64,000 nucleotides of DNA, from contig NZ_FOZS01000001.1 in the NCBI RefSeq assembly GCF_900116205.1, positions 1,426,001 to 1,490,000 of the forward strand, read 5' to 3'. Below the pieces are notes generated by a model. That model did not search any database. It was not told the origin of the DNA and was given only the letters and a program-made list of their open reading frames with translations. Shown here piece by piece: positions 17,497-26,750 of the stretch; position 1 is the first letter of the stretch, and each line of letters opens with the position of its first letter. The DNA is from Halostagnicola kamekurae (GTDB taxonomy: Archaea; Halobacteriota; Halobacteria; Halobacteriales; Natrialbaceae). Both the position numbers and the translations under genes were made by a program.

Positions 17497-18201
17497 TCAC
17501 GACACCGTGTTCGAGGTCGGATCAACCGCGCTCGAGTCCCACTCGATCCGGAACACTTCGGCCTCGAGCGTGCGCGTCTCCTCGGTGTGGAACTCGAGTC
17601 GGTTCGAAAGCGAGAACGCGGCGCGAAACGCGTGAGTGACCGTTCCTCCGGTATCGTTCGCGTAGGACTCGACGAACTCCTGGCTCCCCTCGTTGTGGAT
17701 CGTATAGGAAGTGTCGGCGATCGAACTGGCCGTCTCGAGAAAGTCGCGATCGGCGTGGCGGTTGCCTCGCTGTGCGCCGAACGGCGGGTTCGAGAGGACG
17801 GTGACGTCGTTGACCGCAAGCGGGTGTCGGGTGACGTCGCCGCGGATCCACTCGATCGGCGGCCGCTTCGACGGACTCGCACTCGAGTCGGAATCGGCAG
17901 CGTGGTCAGAAAGGACGGACCGGGCGTTTTCTCGAGCGAGCGCCAACGCGTCCTTGTCCACGTCGATTCCGACGACTCGCCCAGCGTCACAGAGAGCGGC
18001 TCCGATAGCGAGCATTCCGGTTCCCGTCCCGAGATCGACGACGGTTTCGCCGGCCAGATCGCCCTGTAACGCGGCGAGATGACAGACGTGCGAAGCGACC
18101 TCCGCCGGGGTGAGATACTGCTCGAGATCGGCCGACGGCGTCCGGAAATCGTCGACGTCTTCCAGCCGGCGAGCGAGCGTTCGTCGCTGTGGCACGGGCA
18201 T
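17497..18201 (-). CDS. METTL5-like class I methyltransferase
   Basis: A 234-residue SAM-dependent methylase. The SAM-binding loop is VVDLGTGTGMLAIGAALC, followed by VGIDVDKDALALARENA. The catalytic motif is SNPPFGAQRGNRHADRDFL, the NPPF form used for exocyclic amines of nucleic acids. Archaeal and human METTL5 proteins methylate an adenosine in small-subunit rRNA, so 16S rRNA is the most likely target. The start MPVPQRRTLARRLEDV at 18201 matches the family; the region upstream is unlike it. Confidence 0.85.
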   Translation of the reverse strand: MPVPQRRTLARRLEDVDDFRTPSADLEQYLTPAEVASHVCHLAALQGDLAGETVVDLGTGTGMLAIGAALCDAGRVVGIDVDKDALALARENARSVLSDHAADSDSSASPSKRPPIEWIRGDVTRHPLAVNDVTVLSNPPFGAQRGNRHADRDFLETASSIADTSYTIHNEGSQEFVESYANDTGGTVTHAFRAAFSLSNRLEFHTEETRTLEAEVFRIEWDSSAVDPTSNTVS

Positions 18202-18366
18202 CGAACGGGCAGACGCCGGCCGCACACAAAAGATTTCCAGATCGGTCGAAGCCGTATCGTGACACGCTCGACGACGTGACGTTCGAGCGCCCGTGTCGAG
18301 CGGAACCGCCGTTCGATCGATCGACGGCTGAGATAAAGTTAAGAACGTGCCGTGACAGGAACCAAT

Positions 18367-18558
18367 ATGGAGGAGTGTCCACGATGTTCGTCTCCGCTCG
18401 AGCGCCTGTCGCTCGCCGACGTGACGACGGTGACGTGTAGCCATTGTGGGTACGCAGACGTGCCGGTCGAACACGAACGCGAGTTCCCGGAACTCGAGTC
18501 GTGGGGGGACGCGTTCAACCGATTTTACGACGCGCTCGAGGCTGCCGACGACGAGTAG
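18367..18558 (+). CDS. Small zinc-ribbon protein
   Basis: A 63-residue protein with one zinc ribbon, CPRCSSPLERLSLADVTTVT followed by CSHCGYADV. The C-terminal part is an acidic helix (WGDAFNRFYDALEAADDE). The ATG at 18367 sits about 27 bases after GTTAAGA, fitting a leaderless mRNA, and is preferred over the slightly longer in-frame start. Many haloarchaeal zinc micro-proteins of this size are expressed, mostly with unknown roles. Confidence 0.8.
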   Translation: MEECPRCSSPLERLSLADVTTVTCSHCGYADVPVEHEREFPELESWGDAFNRFYDALEAADDE

Positions 18559-18629
18559 TCTCTCGCAGTATTCTGGTCGAACGGGTAACTGATCGAACGC
18601 GTTTGAGCGAAAATGGAGGGATCGAGTCG

Positions 18630-19661
18630 TTACTCGCTCGCCGAGGCGGCTTCCGCCTCTTCGTCGCCCTGGTCGTGTTCGACGTCCTCGTCGGATCGAG
18701 CTGCGACGAGGCCACCGCGGGCGACGCTGTAGAGCGGTTCGTTCGCGTGGGTCACGCCGCTGATCGAGAACGGAATGTTCGCGTCCTCGAGGTGATCGCG
18801 AAAGAGATTCTCGAAGCCGCTCGGACTCGAGGTCCCGCCGGTGACGACGACCGGCACGTCGAGGCCCTCCTCGACGTCTTCCTCGTCGACTTCGCTGACG
18901 ATGTTCTCGATGACGTAATCGAGGAGGTTCTCGTAGTAAATCGAGAGCGCGCCCTCGACGCCGCCGACGTCGGTCGTGAAGTCGAGTTCGAAGTCGTCCT
19001 CTTTGATCGAGGTGACCTTATCGACGGGCGTGCCGGTCGCTCGAGCGGCCTGTTCGTCGACCCAGTCGCCGCCGCGGGCGACGGAGAACTTCATCACAGG
19101 GACCGCGTAGTAGGCCAGACAGACGTTCGTCATCCCGGCGCCGAATGAGATGCCGAGTCCGGTGAAGTTGTTGTCCGCGAGTTCGGAGTAGATGACGGAC
19201 ATCCCCTCGTTGATCGGTTCGGCGTCGTATCCCATGTCGTTTAGGAACGACTCGATCGTCTTCTGGTGATACAGCGTCGAGAGGTCGTCGTCGATCGGAT
19301 CTGCGGGGGTCGAGAAGTAGAGTTTCTCGTCCGGATACGTCGGCTCGCCGACGACCTGCTCGATGATGAGTTTCATCATCGGGATGGCCGATTTCTCGTC
19401 GTTCGAGAGGATGCCGTGTTTCATCGGCCGCCGCGTCTCCTTGTTGAAAATGTTCGCGAAATTCAGCGCGTCGTCGCCAACGACGTACACTTTGTCGTCC
19501 TTGCGAATGTGGAGGACTTCGCTTCGCGAGAGCATCTGCTCGGCCATGTCCGAGTACTCGATCTCCACGAAGGAGTTTCGCTGCTGTACGAATACCGTAT
19601 CGTCGCCATCCTGCTGGGCAGACAGGATGTTCATTGTCCCAACGTCTAGGCCTTTGGCCAT
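18630..19661 (-). CDS. Salactin-like actin-family protein
   Basis: A 343-residue actin-superfamily protein that opens [16 protein letters not shown], the phosphate-1 loop of the ASKHA fold. A second nucleotide motif is [20 protein letters not shown] and the adenosine motif is [15 protein letters not shown]. The family matches salactin, a haloarchaeal actin shown in Halobacterium to form dynamically unstable filaments at cell poles. The C-terminal tail (residues about 320-343) is acidic and disordered. TTTATAAG 23-30 bases upstream gives a leaderless promoter. It is followed upstream by a CdpA-like division protein on the same strand. The salactin assignment is by resemblance from memory. Confidence 0.8.
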   Translation of the reverse strand: MAKGLDVGTMNILSAQQDGDDTVFVQQRNSFVEIEYSDMAEQMLSRSEVLHIRKDDKVYVVGDDALNFANIFNKETRRPMKHGILSNDEKSAIPMMKLIIEQVVGEPTYPDEKLYFSTPADPIDDDLSTLYHQKTIESFLNDMGYDAEPINEGMSVIYSELADNNFTGLGISFGAGMTNVCLAYYAVPVMKFSVARGGDWVDEQAARATGTPVDKVTSIKEDDFELDFTTDVGGVEGALSIYYENLLDYVIENIVSEVDEEDVEEGLDVPVVVTGGTSSPSGFENLFRDHLEDANIPFSISGVTHANEPLYSVARGGLVAARSDEDVEHDQGDEEAEAASASE

Positions 19662-19683
19662 AGTTTGGGAAGGCCACTGGCGA

Positions 19684-19692
19684 CTTATAAAT
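19684..19692 (-). promoter_or_regulatory. TATA box of the salactin-like gene
   Basis: On the minus strand ATTTATAAG lies 23-31 bases before the ATG at 19661. It is a near-perfect archaeal TATA box and indicates a strong leaderless promoter. Confidence 0.7.
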
Positions 19693-19757
19693 CTATGTGA
19701 GGTTCTTTTATTCGACAGGTTTCGGAAAGAATTCCGTTTTCTTCAGCGAGGTTGGCG

Positions 19758-20675
19758 TTACTTTCGGCTGAGCAGCGATTGGACTCGTCGTACGCCCGAC
19801 CGCAACGATGTCGCGATAGTGTCGAGAGCGCCATCCGAATCGTCCGCCGCCAGCTCCTCGGCCCGTTTCTGCTCTCTGAGCTCTTTGAGCTTCGCCGTCT
19901 GGTCCTCCACGGACGAACTCGAGGTCGTCGTCTTCGTCTCGCCGCCCTTGAGTCCCTTGAGACCGGCCACCTGCGAATCGACGCCGGACGATCGGGTCGT
20001 TTTCGCCGTATCGCCGATCTCGACGTTGTCGAACTCGTTACCGCTGAAGCTCAGTTGCGTGTTGTCGTCCTTTTCGACGCCGCCCCACGAGAGTTCGACG
20101 TCCTCCATCGCGTCGTCGATGTCCTGTTGAATCTCCTCGTCGGTGTAGGACTCGGAATCGGCCCGTTCGCCGTCTCGAGCCTCGCCGACGCCGGCCGACT
20201 GGGCGAGCTCTAAGTAGTGGGCAATCAGCGCACCCCCCGTGGATGCGATGAGCCCCGCGATGCCGACCGCGTAGATGGCGACGACTTCGACGGTGTAATC
20301 CTGACCGAAGCCGTTCCAGTCCGACGGATACGCATAGAAGAAACCGAGGACGGCTCCGAACGTTATCGCTGCGCCCGCGAGCGACGTATAGAGCATCCGT
20401 CGGTTCGAGGGTAACAACACGACGATTCCGAGCATCATCGCCGGAAGCGAGAGCATTCCGAACCCGTAGGCCGGTTCGGTCCACGTCACGTACGCCGTCG
20501 ATTGTGGCTCATGCGTGCTCCCCCAGATGAAAAGTACCAGCGCCGTCACTGCGAGTCCGATCCCGCCGAAGAACAGCCCGAATCCAACGTAGACGTCGTT
20601 TCGACCCGACGGCTCGCCGATGTACTGGCGATAGAGGTCGAAGAGGTATCCGTCCGAATCGCCTCGTGCTACCAT
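19758..20675 (-). CDS. Four-helix membrane protein, CdpA-like (DUF7139-type)
   Basis: A 305-residue protein. Four membrane helices lie in residues about 28-150 (VGFGLFFGGIGLAVTALVLF, YGFGMLSLPAMMLGIVVLL, a third at LAGAAITFGAVLGFFYAY, a fourth at VVAIYAVGIAGLIASTGGAL). A long Asp/Glu/Ser-rich cytoplasmic part follows and ends in a basic amphipathic helix, SLRSGVRRVQSLLSRK. This layout matches CdpA, a haloarchaeal division protein that links the FtsZ/SepF ring to the membrane. I recall that family as DUF7139 and rate the identity as probable only. Its neighbours are an actin homologue and dph2. Confidence 0.65.
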   Translation of the reverse strand: MVARGDSDGYLFDLYRQYIGEPSGRNDVYVGFGLFFGGIGLAVTALVLFIWGSTHEPQSTAYVTWTEPAYGFGMLSLPAMMLGIVVLLPSNRRMLYTSLAGAAITFGAVLGFFYAYPSDWNGFGQDYTVEVVAIYAVGIAGLIASTGGALIAHYLELAQSAGVGEARDGERADSESYTDEEIQQDIDDAMEDVELSWGGVEKDDNTQLSFSGNEFDNVEIGDTAKTTRSSGVDSQVAGLKGLKGGETKTTTSSSSVEDQTAKLKELREQKRAEELAADDSDGALDTIATSLRSGVRRVQSLLSRK

Positions 20676-20812
20676 TGGCCCTCCATTTAGACTGCAGTAC
20701 CATGACTTTTCGGACCGGCTGAACGTCCGACCGTTCGAACCGAACGCGGGGTGAGATCGTCTCGAGGGGCCAAAGCGCCGCCGTTTTACGTGCGCCGACG
20801 AATGAAAGTGTA

Positions 20813-21862
20813 ATGAGCCAGCAGTCGGAGTACAGCGAGGGAGACCTCCGAAACACCGGAATGAGCCTCAAGCACGATCGGGAGTGGGACTACGAACTCG
20901 AGCGGATCGTCGACGAAATCGACGACCGCGACGCCACGAAGGTCGGCCTTCAGTTCCCCGAGGGCCTCAAACGCCGCGGGCCGAAGGTTGCGGACGACCT
21001 CCGAGAGCGCGTCGGCGACGACGTGACGATCATGCTCTCGGGCCAGCCCTGTTACGGCGCCTGTGACCTCGATACGTACTTGATGAAACGCACCGACGTC
21101 TTCGTCCACTTCGGCCACTCGCCGATGAAGGACACGGACAAGGTGATCTACGTCCCGCTGTTCTCGAACGTCGACGTGACGCCGATCATGGAGGAAGCCC
21201 TCGAGACGCTCGCAGACCCCGACGACGACCCCGAGGTCGGCCTCGTGACGACGGCCCAACACATGAATCTCTACGAGGAGATGCGCGAGTTCCTCGAGGA
21301 ACGGGGCTACGAGGTCGACAGCCGTCGCGGCGACGACCGACTGACCCACGAGGGACAGGTTCTGGGCTGCAATTACGCCAGCGCTGACGTGCCCGCGAAC
21401 CAGATTCTCTACGTCGGCGGTGGCAAGTTCCACCCGCTCGGGCTTGCGATGGAACACCCCGACAAACACGTCGTCATCGCCGACCCGGTCAACAACGTCG
21501 TGACGGTCGCGGACACCGAGAAGTTCATGAAACAGCGCTACGGCGCGATCCACCGCGCGATGGACGCCGAGAAGTGGGGCGTCATCTTCTGTACCAAGAT
21601 CGGACAGGGCCGCTGGGAGCAGGCCCAGGACATCCTCGACGAAAACGACGACGCCTACCTCATCACGATGGACGAGGTCACGCCCGATCGACTCCGGAAC
21701 TTCGACATGGACGCCTTCGTCAACACCGGGTGTCCTCGGATCACGACCGACGACGGCCCGCAGTTCCACAAGCCGATGCTCACCCCCGGCGAGTACGAGA
21801 TCGCCGTCGGCCACGAACCGCTCGACAGCCTCGAGTTCGATACGTTCCACGGCACCTGGTAA
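20813..21862 (+). CDS. dph2: Diphthamide biosynthesis enzyme Dph2
   Basis: A 349-residue radical-SAM-like [4Fe-4S] enzyme that moves the 3-amino-3-carboxypropyl group of SAM to a His of elongation factor 2, the first step of diphthamide. The three cluster cysteines are visible in SGQPCYGACD, GQVLGCNYAS and FVNTGCPRITTDDG. The family motif VGLQFPEGLKRRG is at residues 44-56. GTTTTACG about 30 bases before the ATG fits a promoter. Length is normal for the archaeal homodimeric enzyme. Confidence 0.95.
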   Translation: MSQQSEYSEGDLRNTGMSLKHDREWDYELERIVDEIDDRDATKVGLQFPEGLKRRGPKVADDLRERVGDDVTIMLSGQPCYGACDLDTYLMKRTDVFVHFGHSPMKDTDKVIYVPLFSNVDVTPIMEEALETLADPDDDPEVGLVTTAQHMNLYEEMREFLEERGYEVDSRRGDDRLTHEGQVLGCNYASADVPANQILYVGGGKFHPLGLAMEHPDKHVVIADPVNNVVTVADTEKFMKQRYGAIHRAMDAEKWGVIFCTKIGQGRWEQAQDILDENDDAYLITMDEVTPDRLRNFDMDAFVNTGCPRITTDDGPQFHKPMLTPGEYEIAVGHEPLDSLEFDTFHGTW

Positions 21863-21996
21863 TCTCCTGCGAAAACGCGTTCTGCCGTATCCTCCGATAC
21901 CACTGAGAGAAGCGTTCTACTCCCGTGACTATCCGCTTTCACAGTCCTAAGAGGTTTGGGAACGCGCTTAATGAGATCGCGCTCCCAGAGCGGGTA

Positions 21997-22707
21997 ATGA
22001 CGAACTATGCGAACCGTCCGACGAGTAAACCTGCAACTGGCGACGAGAAACGCCTCGATGTGACGCTCAAGGCGCTCGCCGACCCCGTTCGACGCCGTCT
22101 CGTCGCGTTCGTACTCGAGACACCGCGATCGACGCGGACGGCCGCGGAACTCGCGAACCGACTCGAGGGCGAAGACGGGTTTTCGGTCGCCTCGCTCGAG
22201 AGTCTGCTCCTCGATCTGCACCACCGCCACCTTCCGATGCTCACCGATGCGGGGGTGCTCTCCTACGATCCGGAGACGAAACGCGTCGACGCGGCCATCG
22301 GCGCTGCAACCCTCGAGGAGAAGACCCCCGACGCGTTCGAATCGGGACTCCTCGAGCACCTCGAGGATCAGGATCGGAACGCCGACGAGACGGACGCGCT
22401 GTTCGAGGCGCTCGCCGATCCGCGCCGGCGGCGGATCGTCGAAACCCTCGCCGACCGCTCGCACGCCGTCACGGTCGAGTCGATCGCGATGGATCTCACC
22501 CGTGAACCGGACCACGGGAACACCCAGTCGGTCGCGCCCGGCGACTGGCGACACGTTATGGGCGCCATCGTACACACCGATCTGCCGCTCCTCGAGGACG
22601 CCGGCCTGATCGAGTACGACCGCGACGAAAGCAGCGTTCGCTATCGAGACGGGTCGGGCCGAGACGACGAGACCGCCGCTATCGTCGAACTCTCGGCGTC
22701 GTGTTGA
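21997..22707 (+). CDS. Tandem winged-helix regulator (DUF7344-type)
   Basis: A 236-residue protein made of two similar halves. Each has an ArsR-like beginning, LDVTLKALADPVRRRLVAFV in the first and DALFEALADPRRRRIVETLA in the second, followed by helices and an H-x-x-LPML/LPLL-x-DAGV/L segment (HHRHLPMLTDAGVLSYD and HTDLPLLEDAGLIEYD). This is a haloarchaeal winged-helix family fused to itself. The ATG at 21997 is preferred over the longer frame because GCGCTTAATG lies about 27 bases upstream. It is probably a transcription regulator with pseudo-dimeric binding; target unknown. Confidence 0.8.
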   Translation: MTNYANRPTSKPATGDEKRLDVTLKALADPVRRRLVAFVLETPRSTRTAAELANRLEGEDGFSVASLESLLLDLHHRHLPMLTDAGVLSYDPETKRVDAAIGAATLEEKTPDAFESGLLEHLEDQDRNADETDALFEALADPRRRRIVETLADRSHAVTVESIAMDLTREPDHGNTQSVAPGDWRHVMGAIVHTDLPLLEDAGLIEYDRDESSVRYRDGSGRDDETAAIVELSASC

Positions 22708-22833
22708 GTATAGCTCTCGAGCGTTCTGATTCGTCCTCGGTTTCATCTCGGTCACACACCCCATTTCGCGGCGACTCTCACGGTTTGAGGCGAAACGATA
22801 ACACTTACCCGCACACTCCGAGCACCCACACGT

Positions 22834-23664
22834 ATGACAACGAGCGACTGGGGCGAGTGGCTTGTTCGTGCGATCGAGGACGCCGATCCGGACGGCGTCG
22901 CCGTCTGGTACTTCGGCTGTAACGGCTTCGCGCTGAAAGGCGACGAGGGAACGACCGTTTTCATCGATCCCTATCTCGGAACGGGGAGTCCCCCGCGGAC
23001 GATACGCATGATTCCCGTTCCCTTCGATCCGGAGGATGTCACCGAAGCGGACGCCGTGCTCGCGACCCACGAGCACACGGACCACGTCGACGGCCCGAGT
23101 CAGGCCCCGATTCTCGAGACCACCGGCGCGACGATGTACGGTCCCGACGACAGTCTCGCCGTCACTCGCGAGGAAGGTTGGACCGACGAGTGGGACCTCG
23201 CGGACGACCAGTTCGAGGAAGTATCCGAGGGCGATACGTTCGAAATCGGCGAGTTCACCGTCAACGTCGAACCCGCGAACGACGCCGACGCCACCCATCC
23301 GGTCAGCTACGTCATCGAACACGACGCCGGGACGTTCTTCCACGGCGGCGACTCGAAACCGGCTGAGGAGTTCGAACGAATCGGCGAGGAGTACGACATC
23401 GACCTGGGCGTGCTCGCGTTCGGAACCGTCGGAAACATCCCCGACAAGCAGACCGGCGAACCGAAACGAACGCGCTGGTACAACGACGAAAACCAGATCG
23501 TCGAGGCGGCGAACGCGCTCCGACTCGAGACGCTCTGTCCGAGCCACTGGGACATGTGGAAGGGACTGACCGCCGACCCGAAGGCGCTCTCTCACCACAC
23601 GAATAGTTTCGAGTATCCGATAAATCTCGAGATCATCGAAATCGGGGACCGCGTCGACCTCTAG
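22834..23664 (+). CDS. Metallo-beta-lactamase-fold hydrolase (UlaG-like)
   Basis: A 276-residue soluble protein. The metal motif is THEHTDHVDGP (residues about 76-86), with further ligands in FFHGGDSKP and LCPSHWDMWKG. FIDPYLGTGSPP follows the first strand as in UlaG/ascorbate-6-phosphate lactonase relatives. The substrate is not determined; the neighbouring genes give no clear hint. Confidence 0.85.
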   Translation: MTTSDWGEWLVRAIEDADPDGVAVWYFGCNGFALKGDEGTTVFIDPYLGTGSPPRTIRMIPVPFDPEDVTEADAVLATHEHTDHVDGPSQAPILETTGATMYGPDDSLAVTREEGWTDEWDLADDQFEEVSEGDTFEIGEFTVNVEPANDADATHPVSYVIEHDAGTFFHGGDSKPAEEFERIGEEYDIDLGVLAFGTVGNIPDKQTGEPKRTRWYNDENQIVEAANALRLETLCPSHWDMWKGLTADPKALSHHTNSFEYPINLEIIEIGDRVDL

Positions 23665-23804
23665 TAATCGCCGACCGTCGCTCGACTGGTGCGTTCAATC
23701 ACTCTCTACTCTGGTATCGAGGCCACGATAGCCTGTACGACGTTCGATAGGCGGATTCGAAACTGCCGTGCATTTTATAGTAATGGTAAGTTAATAGTGC
23801 GCTT

Positions 23805-25724
23805 ATGAGTTCAGCCGCCGACACAGATCAGGTGATCGAAGCCAGTGCCGACGGGGTGACAGTTCGGAAGCTCTTTGCGGCCGACGAGTTCCCGGTTCCC
23901 GCAATCCGGTTTGAGATCGACTCGAGTCGCGACGAAGCGGTGACCGTTACCGTTTCCGAGACCATCCCCGAGTCGTTCCCGATGGACGGCGTCGGTTTCC
24001 ATCCGAACTACTACAGCGAGAACTGGACCGCGTTTCAGGACCACCACGTCGAATTCACCCGGACGCTCTCCCCGGAGGAAACGCTCGTCACCGTCTACGG
24101 CATCCGAATCGGCGACGAATCCGAAGCCGCGCCGTTTCTGACCGACTCGATCTCCGTCGATGTCGAACTGCCGGCGGATAGCGGAAACGAGGAATCGGCC
24201 GACGACAGAGAGACGCAGGAGATGGGGACGGACGCCGTCGGCACGGAGGGAACCGAAGTCGACGACACCATGATCGACGAGATCATCACCGACGACCGAA
24301 ACCAGGTCGTCAAAGACATGATCGCCGGCGAGTCCGACTCGGTCCCCGGCCTCGATGCGGATACCGCACAAACCGACTCGTCCGCGGACGAAACGGCCGA
24401 AGCCGAGACGACCGACGACGCAGACGACCTCGGCCTCGACCGGGCAGCCGATACGGACGAATCGGATCGTGAGGGCGATGTACTGGCAGACAACACGGAA
24501 GGCGATGCGGCGGCCGAGCCCGACGGCGTCGACCTCGAGTTCGAGGAAGACGACATTCCGCCGTCCGGCGAAGACGAATCGGCGGCGGTCGACGACGCTG
24601 ACGATCTCGGCCTCGGTCCGGCAGACGTGACTGAAGACGACAACGAGGAAGACGGCGGCGAGCTAGATGCCGAGACAGCGGACGACGTCGACGAACCGGC
24701 CGACACCGACGAATCAGACGCAGATTCGGACGGCGTCGACCGACCTGACCCGGAATCAGACAACGTCGGCGAACCGGACTCGGACGACTCCGATGTTGGT
24801 GTCGATACCGACCCGTCGTTCGAAGGCGACGGAGATGTCGATGGCGACGCCAGTTCGCTCAGCGCACGACTCGCGGCCGAACTCCGGGCCGGGTCGGTCA
24901 GCGACGAGGATCTCGAGGTCCTCCGGTCTGAACTCGATGTCGAGATGAACGGCCCCGATCTGGCGCGGGTCGATCACCTCCAGTCGCGGGTCGAAGAGGT
25001 CGCCGCCTACTCCGGGGCGATCGAATCGTTCCTCGACGAGTACGGGACCGGCGAACAGATCATCGAGCAGTTCCGATCCGAACTCGAGAGCGTCGAGTCC
25101 GAACTCGACTCGATCGATACGCGGGTCGATGCGACAGAGTCTGAACTCGAGTCCGTCGCCGCCGACGTCGATCACATCGAGTCGGAGACGGCGCTGTTCG
25201 GCGAACAGTTGCACTCGGCGACGGATCGCCTCGACGAGGTCGCCGACGACGTCGAGGGAATCGACAGCAGATTCGAAGCCGTCGAATCCGAAATCGACGC
25301 GGCCCACACCGTCGTCGAGGACCTCGAGGAGACTGTCGAAACGAACGCGTCCGATATCGACGACCTCGAGAGCGAGGTCGACAGCGTCGCCGAGGACGTC
25401 GAAACCGTCGAAGCGACTGTCGAGACGGTTGAAGAAACCGTCGGGGACGTCGAAGCGTCCGTCGAAGGCGTCGAAACGTCCGTCGACGAAGTCGAGGAGA
25501 CAGTCGCGACAGTCGAAGAAACCGTCGGTGAGGTCGAGGGGACCGTCGACGAAGTCGAGAACACGGTCGCGACGGTCGAGTCATCGGTCGAGGACGTCGA
25601 AACGACGGTGGCAGATGTCGAACAAACTGTTGCGGACGTCGAGTCTGAGGTCGAAACGCTCTCAGAGGAAGTCACCGATCTGAACGAGTGGCGCGACGAG
25701 CTGGGTTCGATGTTCTCGAACTAA
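23805..25724 (+). CDS. Acidic coiled-coil protein with long heptad array
   Basis: A 639-residue protein in three parts. Residues 1-110 form a compact domain of unknown type (VIEASADGVTVRKLFAADEF ... FHPNYYSENWTAFQDHHVEF). Residues about 125-345 are an extremely acidic, disordered linker of Asp, Glu, Thr and Ala. Residues about 360-630 are a coiled coil; from about residue 525 it becomes an almost perfect run of 7-residue units of the form V-E-x-[T/S]-V-x-[D/E/T], at least eleven in a row. ATTTTATAG about 30 bases before the ATG serves as promoter. The coil would make a long rod, so a scaffold or tether is likely. No homologue function is known to me. Confidence 0.75.
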   Translation: MSSAADTDQVIEASADGVTVRKLFAADEFPVPAIRFEIDSSRDEAVTVTVSETIPESFPMDGVGFHPNYYSENWTAFQDHHVEFTRTLSPEETLVTVYGIRIGDESEAAPFLTDSISVDVELPADSGNEESADDRETQEMGTDAVGTEGTEVDDTMIDEIITDDRNQVVKDMIAGESDSVPGLDADTAQTDSSADETAEAETTDDADDLGLDRAADTDESDREGDVLADNTEGDAAAEPDGVDLEFEEDDIPPSGEDESAAVDDADDLGLGPADVTEDDNEEDGGELDAETADDVDEPADTDESDADSDGVDRPDPESDNVGEPDSDDSDVGVDTDPSFEGDGDVDGDASSLSARLAAELRAGSVSDEDLEVLRSELDVEMNGPDLARVDHLQSRVEEVAAYSGAIESFLDEYGTGEQIIEQFRSELESVESELDSIDTRVDATESELESVAADVDHIESETALFGEQLHSATDRLDEVADDVEGIDSRFEAVESEIDAAHTVVEDLEETVETNASDIDDLESEVDSVAEDVETVEATVETVEETVGDVEASVEGVETSVDEVEETVATVEETVGEVEGTVDEVENTVATVESSVEDVETTVADVEQTVADVESEVETLSEEVTDLNEWRDELGSMFSN

Positions 25725-25780
25725 CCCACGAGCGCGACGAAACGCAACTCGTTTACTTCTCGGTTGCTGTTTTTCGGTCA

Positions 25781-26704
25781 ATGGGCGAGACGATCCCGAT
25801 CGCGATTCCTCGAAAAGGACGGCCGCTCGAGTCGGTCCTCGATCGGCTGGCGAACCAACTGGGAATCGGCGACCTCGCGGACGACATCAGTTCGACGCTC
25901 CGTCACGAGAAGGCGCTCACGAAAGGGTCGCTTTCGAGCGATCGCGACGTCTATCATCGTCTCACAGCCTACAGTAACGTCGACGAGCCGACCGAGCCGG
26001 AGTACACGCTGTTTCGGGACGACCGGGCCGGGAAACCGCGGCGGATCGTCTTCGATAGCGTCACGATTCCACTCGAGGGCGTCGAGGGTGTTCCCGACGG
26101 CACGTCGATACAACTCGTCGGGCGCGAAGAGCCGTTTCGGGCCCTGCGAACCCACGAGTTCGCGCTCGGGTTCGACAGCGCCGACCTCGTTCTCGAGGAA
26201 GTCGTCGAACTGCGGCCGGAGCCCTTACAGCGAATCGCGGACGTCAACGCCCGCATCGATCCCACGGATACCGACGTGCGGGTGGTCACCGGTCTCGGCG
26301 ATACGGTCTATCACACCCTGATGGCGACGCCGAACGCGACGCCGGCATCGGAGTCGATCGACCGGGCGTTCCTCGAGGAGTACGCCGGCCCGCTCTGTAT
26401 CGTTCCGCGATACGAGCGGCTCGTGCAAGCGGTGCTGGGCACGGACATTCTCGACGGTATCGAGTTCGAGTACCCCACTCCCGCGATCGAAGAGGAGGCC
26501 GCTATCGCCGACGCGGGCGTGGGAGTGTATCTGACCGTGACCGGATCGACCGCTCGAGAACACGGGCTCTTGCTCGGCGAGCAACTGTTCCCGAGCGAAA
26601 CGGTGCTGATGGAGAACACCGCGGAAACGAACGAGACCGTCGAGGCCGCTCGGTCGCTGCTGGCCGATGGCGAGACGGAAACCCAACTCGCGCTCGGTCG
26701 ATAA
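25781..26704 (+). CDS. HisG-like protein of unknown function
   Basis: A 307-residue protein. The start ATG at 25781 gives MGETIPIAIPRKGRPLESVL, which resembles the first strand and loop of ATP phosphoribosyltransferase HisG. Near residues 225-275 it has EEEAAIADAGVGVYLTVTGS and TAREHGLLLGEQLF, the position of the HisG phosphoribosyl pyrophosphate loop, where HisG has an E/D-x-x-x-TGTT pattern. A middle insertion of about 100 residues is unlike HisG. The active-site loop is altered (TVTGST), so catalysis by the histidine reaction is doubtful. Its neighbour hpt also uses PRPP. The HisG relation is inferred by eye. Confidence 0.65.
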   Translation: MGETIPIAIPRKGRPLESVLDRLANQLGIGDLADDISSTLRHEKALTKGSLSSDRDVYHRLTAYSNVDEPTEPEYTLFRDDRAGKPRRIVFDSVTIPLEGVEGVPDGTSIQLVGREEPFRALRTHEFALGFDSADLVLEEVVELRPEPLQRIADVNARIDPTDTDVRVVTGLGDTVYHTLMATPNATPASESIDRAFLEEYAGPLCIVPRYERLVQAVLGTDILDGIEFEYPTPAIEEEAAIADAGVGVYLTVTGSTAREHGLLLGEQLFPSETVLMENTAETNETVEAARSLLADGETETQLALGR

Positions 26705-26750
26705 CGGACCGAATCGCAGTTCTGGTCACACCGCAGTCGAAGTTTCCTCG

